Assembly (NCBI RefSeq): GCF_000143415.4
Contig: NW_003314318.1
Location: 705,390-769,389, forward strand
Direction: 5' to 3'
Source of the DNA: Selaginella moellendorffii
Taxonomy: Eukaryota > Streptophyta > Lycopodiopsida > Selaginellales > Selaginellaceae
DNA: 64,000 nucleotides
The translations under genes and the position numbers were made by a program. The notes under the pieces are model-generated. The model was not told where the DNA came from and ran no database searches. It saw nothing but the letters and a program-made list of their open reading frames with translations. This document shows, piece after piece, positions 46,991 through 59,933 of this stretch (positions are counted from its first letter, which is position 1; each line of letters begins with the position of its first letter).

Positions 46991-48404
46991 CTTGGAGCTC
47001 ATTCCTCGAACCCTTCGTTGGGATTTCTACTCCTGCTCTTGACTTTTCAAGTTAGAGCTTTTAGTCCAAATATATTACGCTCATTTGGCTTTCACTTCGG
47101 CCATTACCACGTGGCACCCTTTCGGCTTCACTTTAAGGCTGTGTCTCACAACTCCATAGACAAAGTTCGATGTCCTCATTGAATGATAAACCATTTTATA
47201 AAGTAACCTTATAATGGATTACCACTTTCCATCTTTGACACCTAGCTAATATTTGTCAATGGTTTGACACCAAAGGCTTACCATGCCTTGTCCATCCTCT
47301 AAGGAGCATAGTTTCTCCAATTTAAAGACTTATTAGACCACTTATGGTGGTCTTTCCCCTTTTGCTCATTTAGTTCATGCTAAACTCGTTAAAAACACCT
47401 TCTCTATTTCAATTTGACTCTTCATTCAGGAGTAGCTTTGGCCTCTACCAGCATAATCATTGCACTTTGTAACTTTTAATTTTGATTTCTCAAAGTCAAT
47501 TTCTTAGGTGTTTCCGACACCTTGTATTGTACATCTTGTGCCCCCATCCTAGGAAGTCCTTTACTTGAGGGCACTATCATCCTCTCTTTTATTTCATGCT
47601 ACTCTAGACACTAAATTCTATTTTTCCATAATTTGTGCTAGGGCTGTCCATGACCTTATAATTTAGCTACCTTGCAACTCCCTCCCTTAGAGCTTTCACC
47701 TTTGCCAAATTGAAGCATTTGGGAATTCATCCTTGCTCAACTTTGTTGTTTTGATTTCTTCTAATAATTTTCATTGCCCAAACTTGGCCACTAATCTTTT
47801 GTTCATATCCTTTAATTGTTGTACCAAGCAATACACAATCACTACCTCCATCCTTGAGGTATCCTTTTCGTTCCATAGCAAAGGCTTTACTTTACCAAGT
47901 TTAAGGTGTTCACCCCTAGTAAATTTCCCCAATATTTTCTACTTTGGGCTCTATTCATGGCCTAACCTTGCGACCCACCTAAGGGTCCTTTTTTGGAGAT
48001 TATTTTTTTGAACTCACAATACTATTGTATTATCACTATTCATTTCTCTTAAGTGTTCTTCCCACTTGGTCACCTTGACTAAGCCACACTATTATCAATA
48101 GTTCAAATCACTAGGAATTTTATTCCTTAACCTCATAAAGACCTCATCTTTGCTTAGCTATAAGATCACATAGTGATCTAACCTTGACACCTTTGTCAAT
48201 AAGTACTAAGTCTTCTAGACTTTTAAGTTGTTAACCATGACCCCAGAGGCATCCCCCACACTTCACGGTGCACCCAAGCCAACCCTTCTGGCCAAGGGTT
48301 CATAACAACTAAGATTGAGTGTCCCCATCTCATTCACCACATCTTTGGTACCATTTGCACCAAAGTGTTCATGTTAGATAAAGCAATCTAATAATGCATC
48401 ACAA

Positions 48405-50116
48405 TGTGAGCGACTAAATTTTCCATTCTACTTTATTCACTTAACCACACCTCTGACCACTTGGAGGAGTCTCATTCACAACCTCCATAAGTCCAATCCA
48501 GGACTTGGGACTTGCTAGCCCCGAGAATGGCATCCATGCCACTCAACATTTGCACTTGGTCCAAGTGCTCCACGTGTCCGATCCCATGACCGACACTCAA
48601 AGGTACCACCGACATAGCAGCCTGTTACGCTAAGGCCATGCCCAATCACCTTTGCCACACTGGTAGTCCAATACCACTTGCATCACCGTCTTGGCTCTCC
48701 AAGACTAGACAAACCATCCGTGAGTGGTCATCTCAGATCCACTCCTTAGCATCCTTAGGATGCCCACCGACAAGGGGAATAGCTTTCCCCAACATCCCTC
48801 TGTCAGTCCCCACTAAGTCCCTTTCTGCCCCTGGCCGTGTTTGCCAACACTGCCACTGGATCGAGACCCACAGGCCCGACCACTAAGTCCCACGGTCCTC
48901 TGGGACTTCCTCACCACACGACTGTGTCCTTGGTCACTACCCCAGAGGACTGCTCCTCTTCCTTTCCACAGTCTGGGCCTTTGGGACAACATTTCGGAAC
49001 ACCGTGGCCTTACGCGAGCCACCTAGGTACTCTCCTCGCCTTCTGCCCTTGGGTGCTCTAGCCATGGGCTTAGAGCGGGTTCCGTTGAGCCACACCAGGT
49101 ATCCAAGTAGGTAGTGCCACCCACACTTGGACTGGGAGCATCGGCCAGTCGATCTCCCGGGGGAACTAGAGTCGGCTCTTGAACACTTCACGAAGCTACC
49201 CCGCTTGTCGGTCTGTGTTCACTCTAGTCTTGGACTTCCCAGTGGGCAGCTCATCACCCAACACTGGGTCCAGCCTTCCTGGGCCAAACTGGCCTTTCCT
49301 GGCCAAATTGGCTCCACTCCAGTCCTCCCCCTACTATACTTTTGGAGCTCACCAAACCCCCCAGGGTCTGGGAGACGAACGCTTTGGGCTTTCACCCTCT
49401 CAAACTCGAACTCGGACTCGGACTCGAACTCGAACTTGGACTCGGACTCGGACTCGGACTCGGACTCGGACTCGGACTCGGACTCGGCCTCGGCCTCGGT
49501 CTCGGTCTCGGTCCCGATCTCGGTCTCGGTCTCGGTCTCGGTCCCGGTCTCGGTCTCGACTTCGGACTCCATCTCGGGTCCATCTCGGACTCCATCTCGG
49601 ACTCCATTTCGGGTCCATCTCGGGTCCATCTCGGGTCCACCTCGGACTCCATCTCGGACTCCATCTCGGACTCCATCTCGGACTCCAACTCAGGTCCATT
49701 TTGGACTCCACTTCGGACTCCAACTCGGGTCCATCTCGGACTCCACTTCGGACTCCAACTCGGGTCCATCTCGGACTCCACTTCGGACTCCAACTCGAGT
49801 CCATCTCGGACTCCACTTCGGACTCCAACTCGGGTCCATCTCGGACTCCACTTCGGACTCCATCTCGGACTCCATCTCGGACTCCATCTCGGACTCCAAC
49901 TCGGGTCCATTTTGGACTCCTTTTTGGAGCCTTGCTTTTTGCTCGCTTCGTGCTCGTTCCTCGAGCACTTCGTTGGGAGTTCCACTCCCGCTCTTGACTT
50001 TTCAAGTCGGAGCTTTTGGTCCAAACGTGTTACGCTCGTTTGGCTCTCGCTTCAGCCACTACCACGTGGCGCCCTTTCCGGCTCTACTTTGGGTCCTAGG
50101 GATTTTGTGTCTCACA
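48405..50116 (-). repeat. 3' LTR of the complete LARD
   Basis: Plus-strand ends TGTGAGCGACTAAATTTTCC and GATTTTGTGTCTCACA. The minisatellite at about 49405-49920 is free of stops in all six frames between about 49400 and 49629. Confidence 0.95.
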
Positions 50117-53100
50117 ACTCCACCACCCATAGACGAAGTTCGATGTCCTCATCGAACGGTAAACCATCTTATAAAGTAACACCCGCATGTGTTACCATTT
50201 CCATCCTTGGCACCTAGCCAATATTTGTCAATGGTTTGACATTGAAGGCTCACCATGCCTTCTCCATATTCGTCAATGGTTTGACATTGAAGGCTCACCA
50301 TGCCTTTTGCATATTCCTCAATGGTTTGACACCAAAGGCTCACCATGTTTTGCCTATCCTCTAAGGAGGGTAGTCTCCCCAACTTAGAGACTGATTGGAC
50401 CACATGTAGTGGTTCTCTCCTTTTATTGGTTTAGTTCTCGCTAAACCCCTTAGAGACCTTTCTCTAAGTCAATCCCACTACTCCTTCTCGAGTAGTCTCA
50501 ATTTCCATCTATTGAATGTTTGCACCTTGGAACTTTTACTCTTTTGACTTTTGGAAGTCAATTTCCTAGGTGTCTCCAACACCTTGCATTGCATAGATTG
50601 TGCAACTCCACTTCCCCATCCTAGGAAGCTCATTACTTGAGGGCACCATCATCCTCTCTTCTATTTCGTGCCATCTTGGGCACTAAGTTCCATTTATCAT
50701 ACTTTGTGTTAGGGCTGTCCATGGCTCTATCATTTGGCTACCTTACCGCTCCCTCCCTTGGAGCTTCCACTTTCGCCAAATCAGAGCAATTCGGAATTCA
50801 TCCTTGGAAACACACTTTCTTTTCCGGAATTTGTTAGCGTCCAACACATTAGTGTTCCTCGCCTAACTTTGTCACTTGGATTCCTTCCAAGGGATTCCAC
50901 GGCCCTATCTTGGCCACTCATCTTTTGCTCCTATCCGTTGATTGTTGCACCAAGCAACATCGAATCTCTACCTCCCTCCTTGAGGTATTCTTTTGATTCC
51001 ATAGCAAAGGCTCTGCTTTGCCAAGACTAGGGTGTTCACCCCTAGTAAGTCTCTTTTAACATCTTCTACTGTGGGCTCTATCCACGGCCCAACTTTGTGA
51101 CCCTCCCATGGGTCTCTTTAGAGACTACTTTCCTTGGACACACTATGCCATCGCAATGACATAACTCATTTCCCTAAGGTGCTTTTCCCACTTGGTCACC
51201 TTGACCAAGCCACACCATCATCAATAGTTCAAATCAACACTTTGAACTAGGAACCTTATTCCTTATCCCAAACAAGGACCTTGTCCTTATTTAACCACAA
51301 GATCACCTAGTGATCTCACCTCGGCACCTTAACAGGTTTGCCAATAGGTACTAGGTCTTCCAGACCTTTAACTTGTTAACTACGACCCCGGGGGCATCCC
51401 CCACACTTGGCGGTGCGCCCAAGCCAGCCCTTCCGGCCAAGGGTCCATAGCAACTGAGATTAGGTGTCCCCATCTCACTCACCACGTCCTTGGTGCCACT
51501 TGCACCAAAGCGTTCAAGTTAGATATGCCGAGCTTTCAAACTAAGCAATCTAACCGTGCGTCACGACTCCGAGGCATCCCTCGCTTGGTGGTGTGCCCAA
51601 ACCAGTCTCCCCACTGAGAGTCCATGACCACCGAAATATGAGTGTCCTCATATTCCAAACCATCACCACGCCCTAGTGATTTGGGACTCGAACCCAAGCA
51701 CTAGAGGGTCGGGACTCGAACCCAACCTCCGTATATGCATCTACGGACGGCATCACACAAGATGCCTGGCGTGACTCCCCACGCCGGTGCACCAACTTAT
51801 TTTTAAAGCGCGCTACAGATCACAGCTTAGGAACCTAATTCCTCCACACTGCCAAGTCCTCTCACTTGACATGTCTGTGATCAAGCATGGACTCCTCCAT
51901 GCTCGGCCCCATGGCCCACCCTTTTTGAAGTTATCACCTTCAACTAGGGTCTTTGTTCCCCCGACGTGCCAATTTCACTTGGCAAGTCCTCCGACCATTG
52001 TAACATGGTTCCTGCATAAGCATGAAAGTCCTTGACCATCGACTTTCGTTCAAAGCCCTCTCTTTGAACACTCGGGAACTACTTCCCTAACCTTGATAGC
52101 CTTGCCTCATGGCAAGCTTCAAGACCACGCTTCTGTTGCGCCACTCTGATTTCGTGCGTTCCATGAACCATTTACACTTGGCCTTTCTAGGTACTAAGCT
52201 ACCTAGAATCATCTTTGGGAACCTTGAAGGAACTCTGTCCCTCAGCTTGCTAAGGCCTCCCTTTTTGCAAGCCTTCCAAATGCCACATAGTCTAACATGG
52301 ACAATTCCATATTTTAGACTCTCCATGGCATCACGGTTGCTAGCGGCAACACCCTCGAGCCCCCACTTGATTCTCCACTCCCAGCTGGCATAACCAACCT
52401 TGGTTATGCCCTTTGATTCCTACGGTTCGGTTCTATCCCTTTACTTCTTGCTTTTTGGCTTCACACCTTTCCTTTGGTCATTCTCCTCCAGACCAGGAGG
52501 ATAGCTTTGCACTTTCTATCATGCTTTAGCAAATATTCTTGGGGATGAACCTACCCAATAGCCTAGGGAGTGGTTCCTCAATCCGGGTATGCTCACCTTA
52601 TAATCCCACACACTGGGATTACATTGTTGCTTATGGGCCTTTACATGCCCATCACTAGCTTTGCCAAAATTCCATTTTTGGCTTTGTCCAACTCGGGTAG
52701 ACAGTCCTCTCCTGTCTCCGCAACCTTGGACATTTGGATAGCACCTTCTATCCATCATTCGCTAGGGACTTAGTCCCTTGGGCTTTATCTATTGCCCTCG
52801 CGACATCAAACACCACCTTCTGGTGTTCTAGAGTGTTCGGGTGTCCCCATGATGGCTTTCTTGACAATGAGTATTTCCTTTTATGACATTGACTTACTAT
52901 ATCGCAACATAAGCAACTTATCCCCCGCAAGGGTATATCCGACTTCCCTATGCTTTTAAGAAGTCTTGGGTAGCTACCTTCTACCCGTTTAACCAATTAT
53001 TTTGCACCTCTTGCTTAGTTGCCTCATAGTTGTCAAGTCTTACAACTCATTGTTTGGTGCTTTCACACCTCCATCATTATCTGGGTCACCACACTCCAAC

Positions 53101-54273
53101 TGCATGCTCTGCAGCTTAGGCTATGCCATTCCCATTTCCACTGGGATTCCTTTGGCAAGGGGTTCTCATGAACCCACCAACATAGCCTCAAGGTATCACA
53201 CCTTGGCACATTTGGTGTCTCCACACCATCGGCTCCACGAGCCTACCTCTATGACATTTCCCCTTCGTGTCTAAGTCTTTGCCAAGACCAACACCGCTCT
53301 TTCTCATGCTAACCATCCGTTAGCACTGCACCATAGAGGTCACACACAACTTCATGTCAAAGTTGTTTTCTTCTGGAAACACCTTTCCCATAACTTTAGC
53401 ATGGCACATTTTGCCATCGATAAGATACCCTCTGTTCTCATCCTTGGATCCTATGATCCCCCCCCCCCATCCTTTGTGGGGTACAACACACCTTAGTCCA
53501 AATGCTTTCATCAGTCCTTTTAGGACCATCCCTTGACTCTACTTGAGTCATCCAGCAGTTTTGGACTTGGTTAATCCACAGACCCGTAAGGTCCTATTTG
53601 TGAGGCACTAGCTCACTGGAATACATTTCTTGCATTCCTGTCCTACTCAAAAGGACTATTTTCACAAGTGTTACTCCGACACTTGATTTTGTTCTCTGGG
53701 GCAACCTCTGCCCCTTAGGACTACTTGTCCATGTGATGAGAATACCAACTCATCTCTAAGTACACCCCCCAACTCCTTGGGTTGTTCCAACATTTATTAA
53801 AGGTAGCCCTGGCTACCATTTCAAGGACTTGAGTCCTCTTCCGTACTTGACCTCTCACGGTCATCCATTCCGGTCTCACATTCATGAGCACCAACCTCAA
53901 CTATATGAGGATAATCTTGTGACTCCTTTATTGTTTTGGAGTCTCTATCTTTCCCGTGATCCCAACTTTAGTTGTTTACCACAACAACCTTAGCCAATTT
54001 GCTGAGACAAATGCTCATCCGGATCACATCCTCAACTCAATGAGGAAAACCTTGCACTGTTCCCAAGATCCCAAAGTCATTCCATTATTGGCCCTTTTCT
54101 ATCCACCACCTTGTCTACAAGTTCGCACATGAACTGTAATGGAGAGCCATGTCTTCCTGACTTGCTACTCCTCAAGGATAGGCCCACTCCTCGGACCTTC
54201 CGATGCCAACACTAGTGGTGATATACTTGAGCACCAATAAAAGTCGGACTAAGGAACAGCTCCAATACCAAAT
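50117..54273 (-). other. Internal region of the complete LARD
   Basis: Non-coding. Notable parts are the polypurine tract and hairpin at the left, a 45-bp tandem (50228-50362), the hairpin cassette (51390-51790), CATGGA-CTCC-TCCATG (51889-51904), AATCCC-ACACACT-GGGATT (52603-52621) and the primer site at the right. Confidence 0.85.
50228..50362. repeat. 45-bp tandem, three copies
   Basis: Units starting TCAATGGTTTGACATTGAAG at 50228, 50273 and 50318. Other LARDs have one unit at this place (about 37205; about 47235), so it expanded in this copy or its lineage. Confidence 0.9.
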
Positions 54274-56117
54274 TGTAAACGACTAAATTTTCCATTCTAC
54301 TTTATTCACTTAACCACACCTGTGACCACTTGGAGGAGTCTCATTCACAACCTCCATAAGTCCAATCCAGGACTTGGGACTTGCTAGCCCCGAGAATGGC
54401 ATCCATGCCACTCAACATTTGCACTTGGTCCAAGTGCTCCACGTGTCCGATCCCATGACCGACACTCAAAGGTACCACCGACATAGCAGCCCGTTACGCT
54501 AAGGCCATGCCCAATCACCTTTGCCACACTGGTAGTCCAATACCACTTGCATCACCGTCTTGGCTCTCCAAGACTAGGCAAACCATCCGTGAGTGGTCAT
54601 CTCAGATCCACTCCTTAGCATCCTTAGGATGCCCACCGACAAGGGGAATAGCCTTCCCCAACATCCCTCTGTCAGTCCCCACTAAGTCCCTTTCTGCCCC
54701 TGGCCGTGTTTGCCAACACTGCCACTGGATCGAGACCCACAGGCCCGACCACTAAGTCCCACGGTCCTCTGGGACTTCCTCACCACACGACTGTGTCCTT
54801 GGTCACTACCCCAGAGGACTGCTCCTCTTCCTTTCCACAGTCTGGGCCTTTGGGACAACATTTCGGAACACCGTGGCCTTACGCGAGCCACCTAGGTACT
54901 CTCCTTGCCTTCTGCCCTTGGGTGCTCTAGCCATGGGCTTAGAGCGGGTTCCGTTGAGCCACACCAGGTATCCAAGTAGGTAGTGCCACCCACACTTGGA
55001 CTGGGAGCATCGGCCAGTCGATCTCCCGGGGGAACTAGAGCCGGCTCTTGAACACTTCACCAAGCTACCCCGCTTGTCGGTCTGTGTTCACTCTAGTCTT
55101 GGACTTCCCAGTGGGCAGCTCATCACCCAACACTGGGTCTAGCCTTCCTGGGCCAAACTGGCCTTTCCTGGCCAAACTGGCTCCACTCCAGTCCTCCCCC
55201 TACTATACTTTTGGAGCTCACCAAACCCCCCAGGGTCTGGGAGACGAACGCTTTGGGCTTTCACCCTCTCAGACCCGAACTCGGACTCGGACTCGAACTC
55301 GGACTTGGACTCGGACTCGGACTCGGACTCGGCCTCGGTCTCGGTCTCGGTCCCGATCTCGGTCTCGGTCTCGGTCTCGGTCCCGGTCTCGGTCTCGACT
55401 TCGGACTCCATCTCGGGTCCATCTCGGACTCCATCTCGGACTCCATTTCGGACTCCATCTCGGGTCCATCTCGGACTCCATCTCGGGTCTATCTCGGACT
55501 CCATCTCGGGTCTATCTCGGACTCCATCTCGGACTCCATTTCGGGTCCATCTCGGGTCCACCTCGGACTCCATCTCGGACTCCATCTCGGGTCCATCTCG
55601 GACTCCATCTCAGACTCCATTTCGGGTCCATCTCGGGTCCATCTCGGGTCCACCTCGGACTCCATCTCGGACTCCATCTCGGACTCCATCTCGGACTCCA
55701 ACTCGGGTCCATTTTGGACTCCACTTCGGACTCCAACTCGGGTCCATCTCGGACTCCACTTCGGACTCCAACTCGGGTCCATCTCGAACTCCACTTCGGA
55801 CTCCAACTCGAGTCCATCTTGGACTCCACTTCGGACTCCAACTCGGGTCCATCTCGGACTCCACTTCGGACTCCATCTCGGACTCCATCTCGGACTCCAA
55901 CTCGGGTCCATTTTGGACTCCTTTTTGGAGCCTCGCTTTTTGCTCGCTTCGTGCTCGTTCCTTGAGCACTTCGTTGGGAGTTCCACTCCCGCTCTTGACT
56001 TTTCAAGTCGGAGCTTTTGGTCCAAACGTGTTACGCTCGTTTGGCTCTCGCTTCAGCCACTACCACGTGGCGCCCTTTCCGGCTCTACTTTGGGTCCTAG
56101 GGATTTTGTGTCTCACA
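54274..56117 (-). repeat. 5' LTR of the complete LARD
   Basis: 1844 bp, starting TGTAAACGACTAAATTTTCC. The minisatellite at about 55265-55920 is longer than in the 3' LTR. Confidence 0.95.
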
Positions 56118-56258
56118 CACAACTCCAAGGCATCCCCTACTTGGAAGTGTGCCCAAGCCAATCTCATTGAGAGTTCAAGACTACCAAAAATTGAATGTCT
56201 TTATATTCCAAACTATCACTACGCTCTAGTGAGTTGGGACTTAAACCCAAGCACTACA

Positions 56259-57981
56259 TGTAAGGGACTAAATTTTTCCATTCTACTTTAGTCACTTAAC
56301 CACACCTCCGACCACTTGAAAAAATCTCATTCACAACCTCCATAAGTCCAATTCAGGACTTGGGGCTTGCTAGCCCCGAGAATAGCATCCATGCCACTCA
56401 ACCTTAGCACCTGGTCCAAGTGCTCCATGTGTCCGATCCCATGATCAACACCCCAAGGTACCATCGACGTATTGGCCCGTTACGCTAAGGCCATGCCCAT
56501 TTACCTTGGTCACACCAATGGTCCAACACCACTTGCTTTGCAATCCCGTCTCTCAAAGACTAGGCCATCCGTCCATGAGTGGTCATCCCAGATCCACTCC
56601 TTAGCATCCTTAGGATGCCCACAGACATGGGAAATAACCTTCCCCAATATCTCTTTTCCAGACCCAGTCCCTTTCCGTCCATGGCCGTGTTTGCCCACAC
56701 TGCCACTAGATCAAGGCCCACAGGCCAGACCTCTAAGTCCGCTGGCCTCTAGGGCTACCTCACCGTGCGACTGTGTCCTTGGTCACCACACCAGAGGGCT
56801 ATTCCTCTTCCTTTCCACAGTCTGGGACCTTGGGACAACATTTCGGAACACCGTGGCCCTACGCGGGCCTCATGGGTACTCTCCCCGCCTTCTGCCTTTA
56901 GGTGCTCTAGCCATGGGCTTAGAGCGAGGTTCCATTGAGCCATGCCAGGTATCCAAGTAGGTAGTGCCACCCACACTTGGATTGGGAGCATCGGCCAGTT
57001 GATCTCCCGAGGGAACTAGAGCCGGCTCTTGAACACTTCACCCAACTACCCTGCTTGTCAGTCCATATTCACTCTACCCTTGGACTTCCCAGTGGTTTTC
57101 CCATCACCCAACCCTTGAGAACAGCCTTCCTGGGCCAAATTAGCCTTTCCTAGCCAAACTGACTCTACTGTAGTCCTCCCCCTCACTATACTTTTGGAGC
57201 TCACCAAACCCCTCAGGGTCTGGGAGATGAATGCTTTGGGCTTTCACCCTCTCAGACTCGAACTCGGACTCGGACTCGGACTCGGACTCGGCCTCGGCCT
57301 CGGTCTCGGCCTCGAGCTCGGTCTCGGTCTCGGTCTCGGTCCCGATCTCGGTCTCAGTCTTGGTCCCGATCTCAGTCTCAGTCTCGGTCCTAGTCTCGAC
57401 TTCGGACTCCATCTCAGGTCCATCTCAGACTCCATTTCGGGTCCATCTCGGACTCCATCTTGGACTCCATCTCGGGTCCATCTCGGACTCCATCTCGGGT
57501 CCATCTCAGACTCTATCTCGGACTCCATCTCGGACTCCATCTTGGACTCCATCTCGGATTTCATCTTGGGTCCATCTCGTGTCCCTTTTCTAGAGACTCA
57601 CTTATCTTTCACTTCGTGCTTGTTCCTCGAGTGCTTCGTTGGGAGTTCCACTCCCACTCTCAACTTTTTCAAGTCAGAGCTTTTAGTCCAAACGTGTTAT
57701 GCTTGTTTGGCTTTCGATTCGGCCACTACCACGTGGCGCCTTTTCGGTGTAAGCAACCAAAGGGAACGACTCGAGAGACGATCCATGGGGTTCAAATATA
57801 GAAGAAAAGGGCCCATGAAAAAGAGTGCACCCCCTTTTCCAATCGGTTAAGGGTCTTGGGATAGTTGGGGTTAAGCGTCCTTGGGTTTGAATAGTACTGG
57901 GTTAAATGACCTCCCGGGAAGTCCAAACTCAGGAGCTTACATTCAGCTCGACTTTGGGGCCTAGGGATTTTGTGTCTCACA
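56259..57981 (-). mobile_element. Solo LTR of the LARD family with a small nested insertion
   Basis: Starts TGTAAGGGACTAAATTTTTCC and ends TTTTGTGTCTCACA. The flanks CTACA (56254-56258) and CTAGA (57982-57986) match the host word CTAGA in other LARDs. Inside it, 57748-57941 is a separate 194-bp insertion. The minisatellite is at about 57255-57585. Confidence 0.9.
57748..57941. mobile_element. Small solo LTR-like insertion, 194 bp
   Basis: Starts TGTAAGC and ends GCTTACA, a perfect 7-bp inverted terminal pair of the TG...CA kind. It is flanked by TTCGG (57743-57747) and TTCAG (57942-57946). The uninterrupted LTR sequence CGGCTC-ACTTTGGG is seen in other copies. TATA-like TTCAAATATAGAAG lies near 57794. 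It has no coding capacity and no match elsewhere in the window. It is probably the solo LTR of a small LTR element; orientation is undetermined. Confidence 0.75.
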
Positions 57982-59933
57982 CTAGAGAGTTGGGACTCAA
58001 ACCCAACCTCCATATATGCATTTACGAATGGCATCACCTAGGATGTTTAGTGTGACTCCCCATGCCAGTGCACCAACTTATATTTAAAGTGCACTATAGA
58101 TCATAGCTTAGGAACCTAGTTCCTCTGCACTACTAAGTCTTCTCACTTAATAAGTCTATAATCATGCATGGACTCCTCCATGTTTGGCCTTATGGGCCAC
58201 CCCTTTTTGAAGTCAACACCTTCAACTAGTGTCTTTGTTCCCTCAAACTTGCTAATCTCACTTAGCAAGACACCCAACTAGTGTAATATGGTTTCATGCA
58301 TAAAAGCAAAAGTCCTTAACCATCAACTTTCGTTCAAAGCCATCTTTTTAAACACTTAGGGATTATTTCCCCAACTTTGATAGCTTTGCCTCATGGCAAG
58401 CTTCAAGACCACACTTTTATTGCACCACTTTAATTTCATGGGTTTTATAAACCATTTACACTTGTCTTTTTAAATACTAATCTACCTAGAAACTTTGAAG
58501 GGACTCTATCCTTTAGCTTGTTAAGGCCTCTCCTTTTGCAAGATTTCTAATTATCATATGGTCTAATATGGATAATTTCATACTATAAAATCTTCATGGC
58601 ATCACGGTTGCTAATAGCAATATATTCAAACATCTACTTGATTCTTCATTCCCAACTTGCATGATTTTTATGATTCAATTCTATCCCTTTACTATTTGCT
58701 TTTTGGCTTTATATTTTCCCTTTAGGTATTCTCATCCCATTTAGAAGGGTAGTTTTGCATTTTCTACCATGCTTTAGTAAGTGTTCTTAGGGATGAACCT
58801 ACTTAGTACTTTAGAGAGTGGTTTTTCAATTTGGATATGTTTACCGTGTAATCCCATACACCGGGATTAACATCATTACGCATAAGCCTCTTTATGCCTA
58901 TTGCGAGCCATGCCAAAATCCTTTTTTGGCTTTTTCTAATTCAGATAGATAGACTTCTTCTATCTCCACAACCTTGGACATTAGATAACACTTCCTATCT
59001 ATTATTTACAAAGGACTTAGTTCTTTCAACCTTATTTAATACCCTCATAATACCAAACACCACTCCTTGATGTTTTAAAGTGTTTAAGTGTCATAACAAT
59101 AACTTTCTTTGACAATGAGCATTTCCCTTGATATTAACTTACTATATCTCAACATAAGCAATTTATCCCTATATTTAACCTCTTTATCCCAATACAAAAT
59201 CTTGGGTAGTTAACTTCTACCAATCCAACCAATCATTTTACACCTTTTGCTTAGTTACTTCATAGTTGTCAAGTTTTACAACTCATTGCTGGTGCTTCCA
59301 CACCTCCATCATTATTTGGGTCATCACACTCTAATTATATACCTTCCAACTTACACTAAGCCATTTTCATTTCCATTAGGATTATTTTGGTAAGAGGTTC
59401 TCATGAACCCGCTAAGTTGACTTCAAAGCATCACACCTTGGCACATTTGGTGTCTTTGCACCATCGGCTTTACAATTCTACCTTTATGACAATTTTGACT
59501 TATGTCTGGGTTTTTGCCAAGACTAAAGTAGTCATTTCTTATACCAACTATCAATTAACACTGCACCATAGTATTCATACACAACTTTGTGCCAAAGTTG
59601 TTTTTTCTAGGAACATCTTTCCCATGACTTTAGTATGGCACATTCTGCCATCAATGAAATACCCACTGTCTTTATACTTGGATCTTATGATCTTCCCCAT
59701 CCTTTATGGGGCATAACACATCTCAGTCCACTAAAAACATTCCTTTATTGACCCTTTTCTATCCACCATGTTGCCTACAAGTTCACACATGAACTGTAGT
59801 GGAGAGCCATGTCCTCCCAACTTGCTACTCCTCAAGGATAGACCCACTTCTAGGACCTTCTGATGCCAACATAAGTGGTAATATACTTTAGCATCAATAA
59901 AAGTCAAACTAAGGAACAACTCCAATACCAAAT

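Larger units (their letters stand above)
48405..56117 (-). mobile_element. Complete LARD element, perfect TSD CACAA
   Basis: 7713 bp. The 3' LTR is 48405-50116 (1712 bp), the internal region 50117-54273 (4157 bp) and the 5' LTR 54274-56117 (1844 bp). CACAA flanks it at 48400-48404 and 56118-56122. Outside the minisatellite the LTRs differ by roughly one base in a hundred; the 132-bp length difference is minisatellite copy number. The polypurine tract with perfect hairpin (50117-50156) and primer site (54259-54271) are present, and the hairpin cassette lies at about 51390-51790. With no coding capacity, it must have moved using proteins of another element. Confidence 0.95.

Noticed and set aside
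49127-50217. Long open frames of up to 350 codons with Ser/Asp/Arg-, Gly/Leu- or Pro/Ser-rich repeats (also near 1480-2304, 36215-36991, 43515-44499, 55048-56291, 57140-57850)
   Set aside because: They lie over the LTR minisatellite, which has no stops in any frame on either strand. The frames are not conserved between copies and start in flanking LTR sequence. They are composition artefacts, not proteins.
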